From positions 1 through 46,740 of the IMG/VR virus record IMGVR_UViG_3300023116_004895: a stretch of 46,740 nucleotides of DNA; one strand, given 5' to 3'. The notes beneath the pieces are model-generated. The model saw only the letters and a list, made by a program, of their open reading frames with translations. It made no database searches and was not told where the DNA came from. The DNA comes from a virus. Shown here one piece after another: positions 45,983-46,740 of the stretch. The position numbers were made by a program, and so were the translations under genes. How positions within the stretch are numbered: the stretch's first letter is position 1; every line of letters begins with the position of its first letter.

Positions 45983-46455
45983 TACAGCCCCGCTAGTTCC
46001 TTTACTCTTGATAGCGATTCGTTTGTTTCTTCGTTATTTGTATAACGTAACACATACTCTTCCGAATTGTCAAGAACTGTTTCAGCTAAATTTTCGGCTG
46101 TAAGATCCGCACTGTCTGTACCTTTATAGTAACTGTATTTCCATTCTGTAATTGAAGTTGCTTGACTTGCAACTTTTACAATATTCATAATGTTTTCATA
46201 TAAGTTTCCGTCACGCTCAAACTCAACAAATACCATATACTTGCCATCACCGTTTGGACCGTCTGATACATCTACGTCTAAACTTTCAGTAACATCTGTT
46301 TCAATCAAGTTACTTAAATCTTTTGCTGGCTGTTCGAACGCAACTTCAAATGCTACAACTACAGTTTCGTTTGCTTCACCAATTTTAGGTTTGTATTGGT
46401 CAATACTAATTGTAGGAGTCACTAAGTTTGTCATTTCGCCGTATTTTACTGTCAT
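45982..46455 (-). CDS. Conserved marine T4-like phage protein
   Basis: A 157-residue acidic protein. The start [20 protein letters not shown] and following [19 protein letters not shown] form a pattern I associate with a conserved small gene of T4-like cyanophages. The rest is beta/alpha ([20 protein letters not shown]). It overlaps infA by TAATG and touches the upstream gene. Function unknown. Confidence 0.75.
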   Translation of the reverse strand: MTVKYGEMTNLVTPTISIDQYKPKIGEANETVVVAFEVAFEQPAKDLSNLIETDVTESLDVDVSDGPNGDGKYMVFVEFERDGNLYENIMNIVKVASQATSITEWKYSYYKGTDSADLTAENLAETVLDNSEEYVLRYTNNEETNESLSRVKELAGL

Positions 46456-46740
46456 TTACTTGTCCTCTGGAGCCATTTGCTTAATTTGTTGATAGGCTTT
46501 CTTAACTGTGCTCAGTCCTGATACGTTTCCGTAAGCTGATACTGATTTCCACAATTCATTTAATGCACTGTATTTTTCTGGTTCAATACCTGCATTATCC
46601 ATGTCTTGCATAAGACCACCTAAGATTTCAATTTGTTCGTCTGTAACTTCGCCTTCGTATTCTTTGGCAGTGTTAAACATATCCATGAGTGCTTCTAGTG
46701 CATTTTTTCTAACCGTACCTTGATCATACATGTCATCTGG
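46456..46740 (-). CDS. Small helical protein, reaching the window edge
   Basis: A frame encoding 91 residues from the ATG at 46731 (MYDQGTVRKNALEALMDMFN...) to GAPEDK-like end (KQMAPEDK). The frame stays open to the right edge, so the true start may lie outside. Acidic, all-helical; no family recognised. It is directly followed by the 157-residue gene (one-base spacing). Confidence 0.65.
   Translation of the reverse strand, partial: PDDMYDQGTVRKNALEALMDMFNTAKEYEGEVTDEQIEILGGLMQDMDNAGIEPEKYSALNELWKSVSAYGNVSGLSTVKKAYQQIKQMAPEDK

Noticed and set aside
1-46740. tRNA genes, CRISPR arrays, insertion sequences, integrase or attachment sites
   Set aside because: Looked for typical T-arm sequences, repeat-spacer arrays and transposase or integrase motifs and saw none. 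A tRNA search program would be needed to exclude tRNAs fully.

Overview
The window looks like part of the genome of a T4-like myovirus of marine bacterioplankton (the broad group that includes cyanophage- and pelagiphage-type T4-like viruses). The evidence is a full-length T4-type family B DNA polymerase (gp43), a gp45-type sliding clamp, a 5'-3' exonuclease/RNase H, a DsbA-like DNA-binding protein, an endolysin operon, spanins, T4-type late promoters ([G/A]ATAAATA on the coding strand) and many tiny, tightly coupled genes of the sort seen in marine T4-like phages. The DNA is AT-rich and almost everything is on the minus strand. The host cannot be named; the phage IF-1 looks more gamma/betaproteobacterial than alphaproteobacterial, which is only a hint.

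Layout from right to left, which is the direction of transcription for most genes. 46740-44152: an operon with two conserved unknown genes, translation initiation factor IF-1, an overlapping i-spanin/o-spanin pair and a DnaJ (CbpA-type) co-chaperone. 44145-41184: a sigma70-like promoter drives a full-length ClpA and an unknown protein. 41188-40261: three short, single late genes, each with its own late promoter. 40232-36816: an EF-hand membrane protein, a RyR-domain protein, then (from a sigma70-like promoter) the UvsE UV endonuclease, an unknown protein and a lipoprotein peptidoglycan hydrolase. 36763-36353: one more late gene. 36288-25361: a late cluster in which at least six proteins start with a T4-like capsid-targeting peptide and a prohead-protease site (L/I-x-E), followed by two long proteins (a Pro-rich repeat protein and a lytic transglycosylase). 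A low-GC pair of related glycosyltransferase-like genes interrupts this cluster. 25350-22988: a Cys-rich mini-protein, an unknown gene and a late lysis operon (GH19 endolysin plus small membrane proteins).

22991-12473: the early replication operon dsbA - gp43 - smr - gp45 - dpdA, running into an oxidoreductase/sugar-nucleotide/glycosyltransferase set and a QueD-like gene. 12492-1685: a second early operon starting with folE and a YhhQ (queuosine-precursor) transporter, then a phosphoribosyltransferase, small genes, queE, metK, a 2OG-Fe(II) oxygenase and RNase H. 1670-981: a short late operon. 2-944: two plus-strand genes, the end of a polyglycine tail-fibre-like protein and a small membrane protein.

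The main biological reading is a 7-deazaguanine DNA-modification system. FolE, QueD and QueE build 7-carboxy-7-deazaguanine, YhhQ could import related bases, and a DpdA-type transglycosylase encoded directly beside the sliding clamp would put the base into phage DNA. Nearby sugar-type enzymes may decorate it further. A second theme is a battery of predicted capsid-packaged, injected proteins, including a polyvalent-protein-like HEXXH metallopeptidase and several proteins carrying short basic two-cysteine modules. A third is takeover of host machinery by IF-1, ClpA (with a ClpP-docking IGF loop) and DnaJ. No tRNA, CRISPR array, insertion sequence or gene-free stretch longer than about 110 bases was seen.
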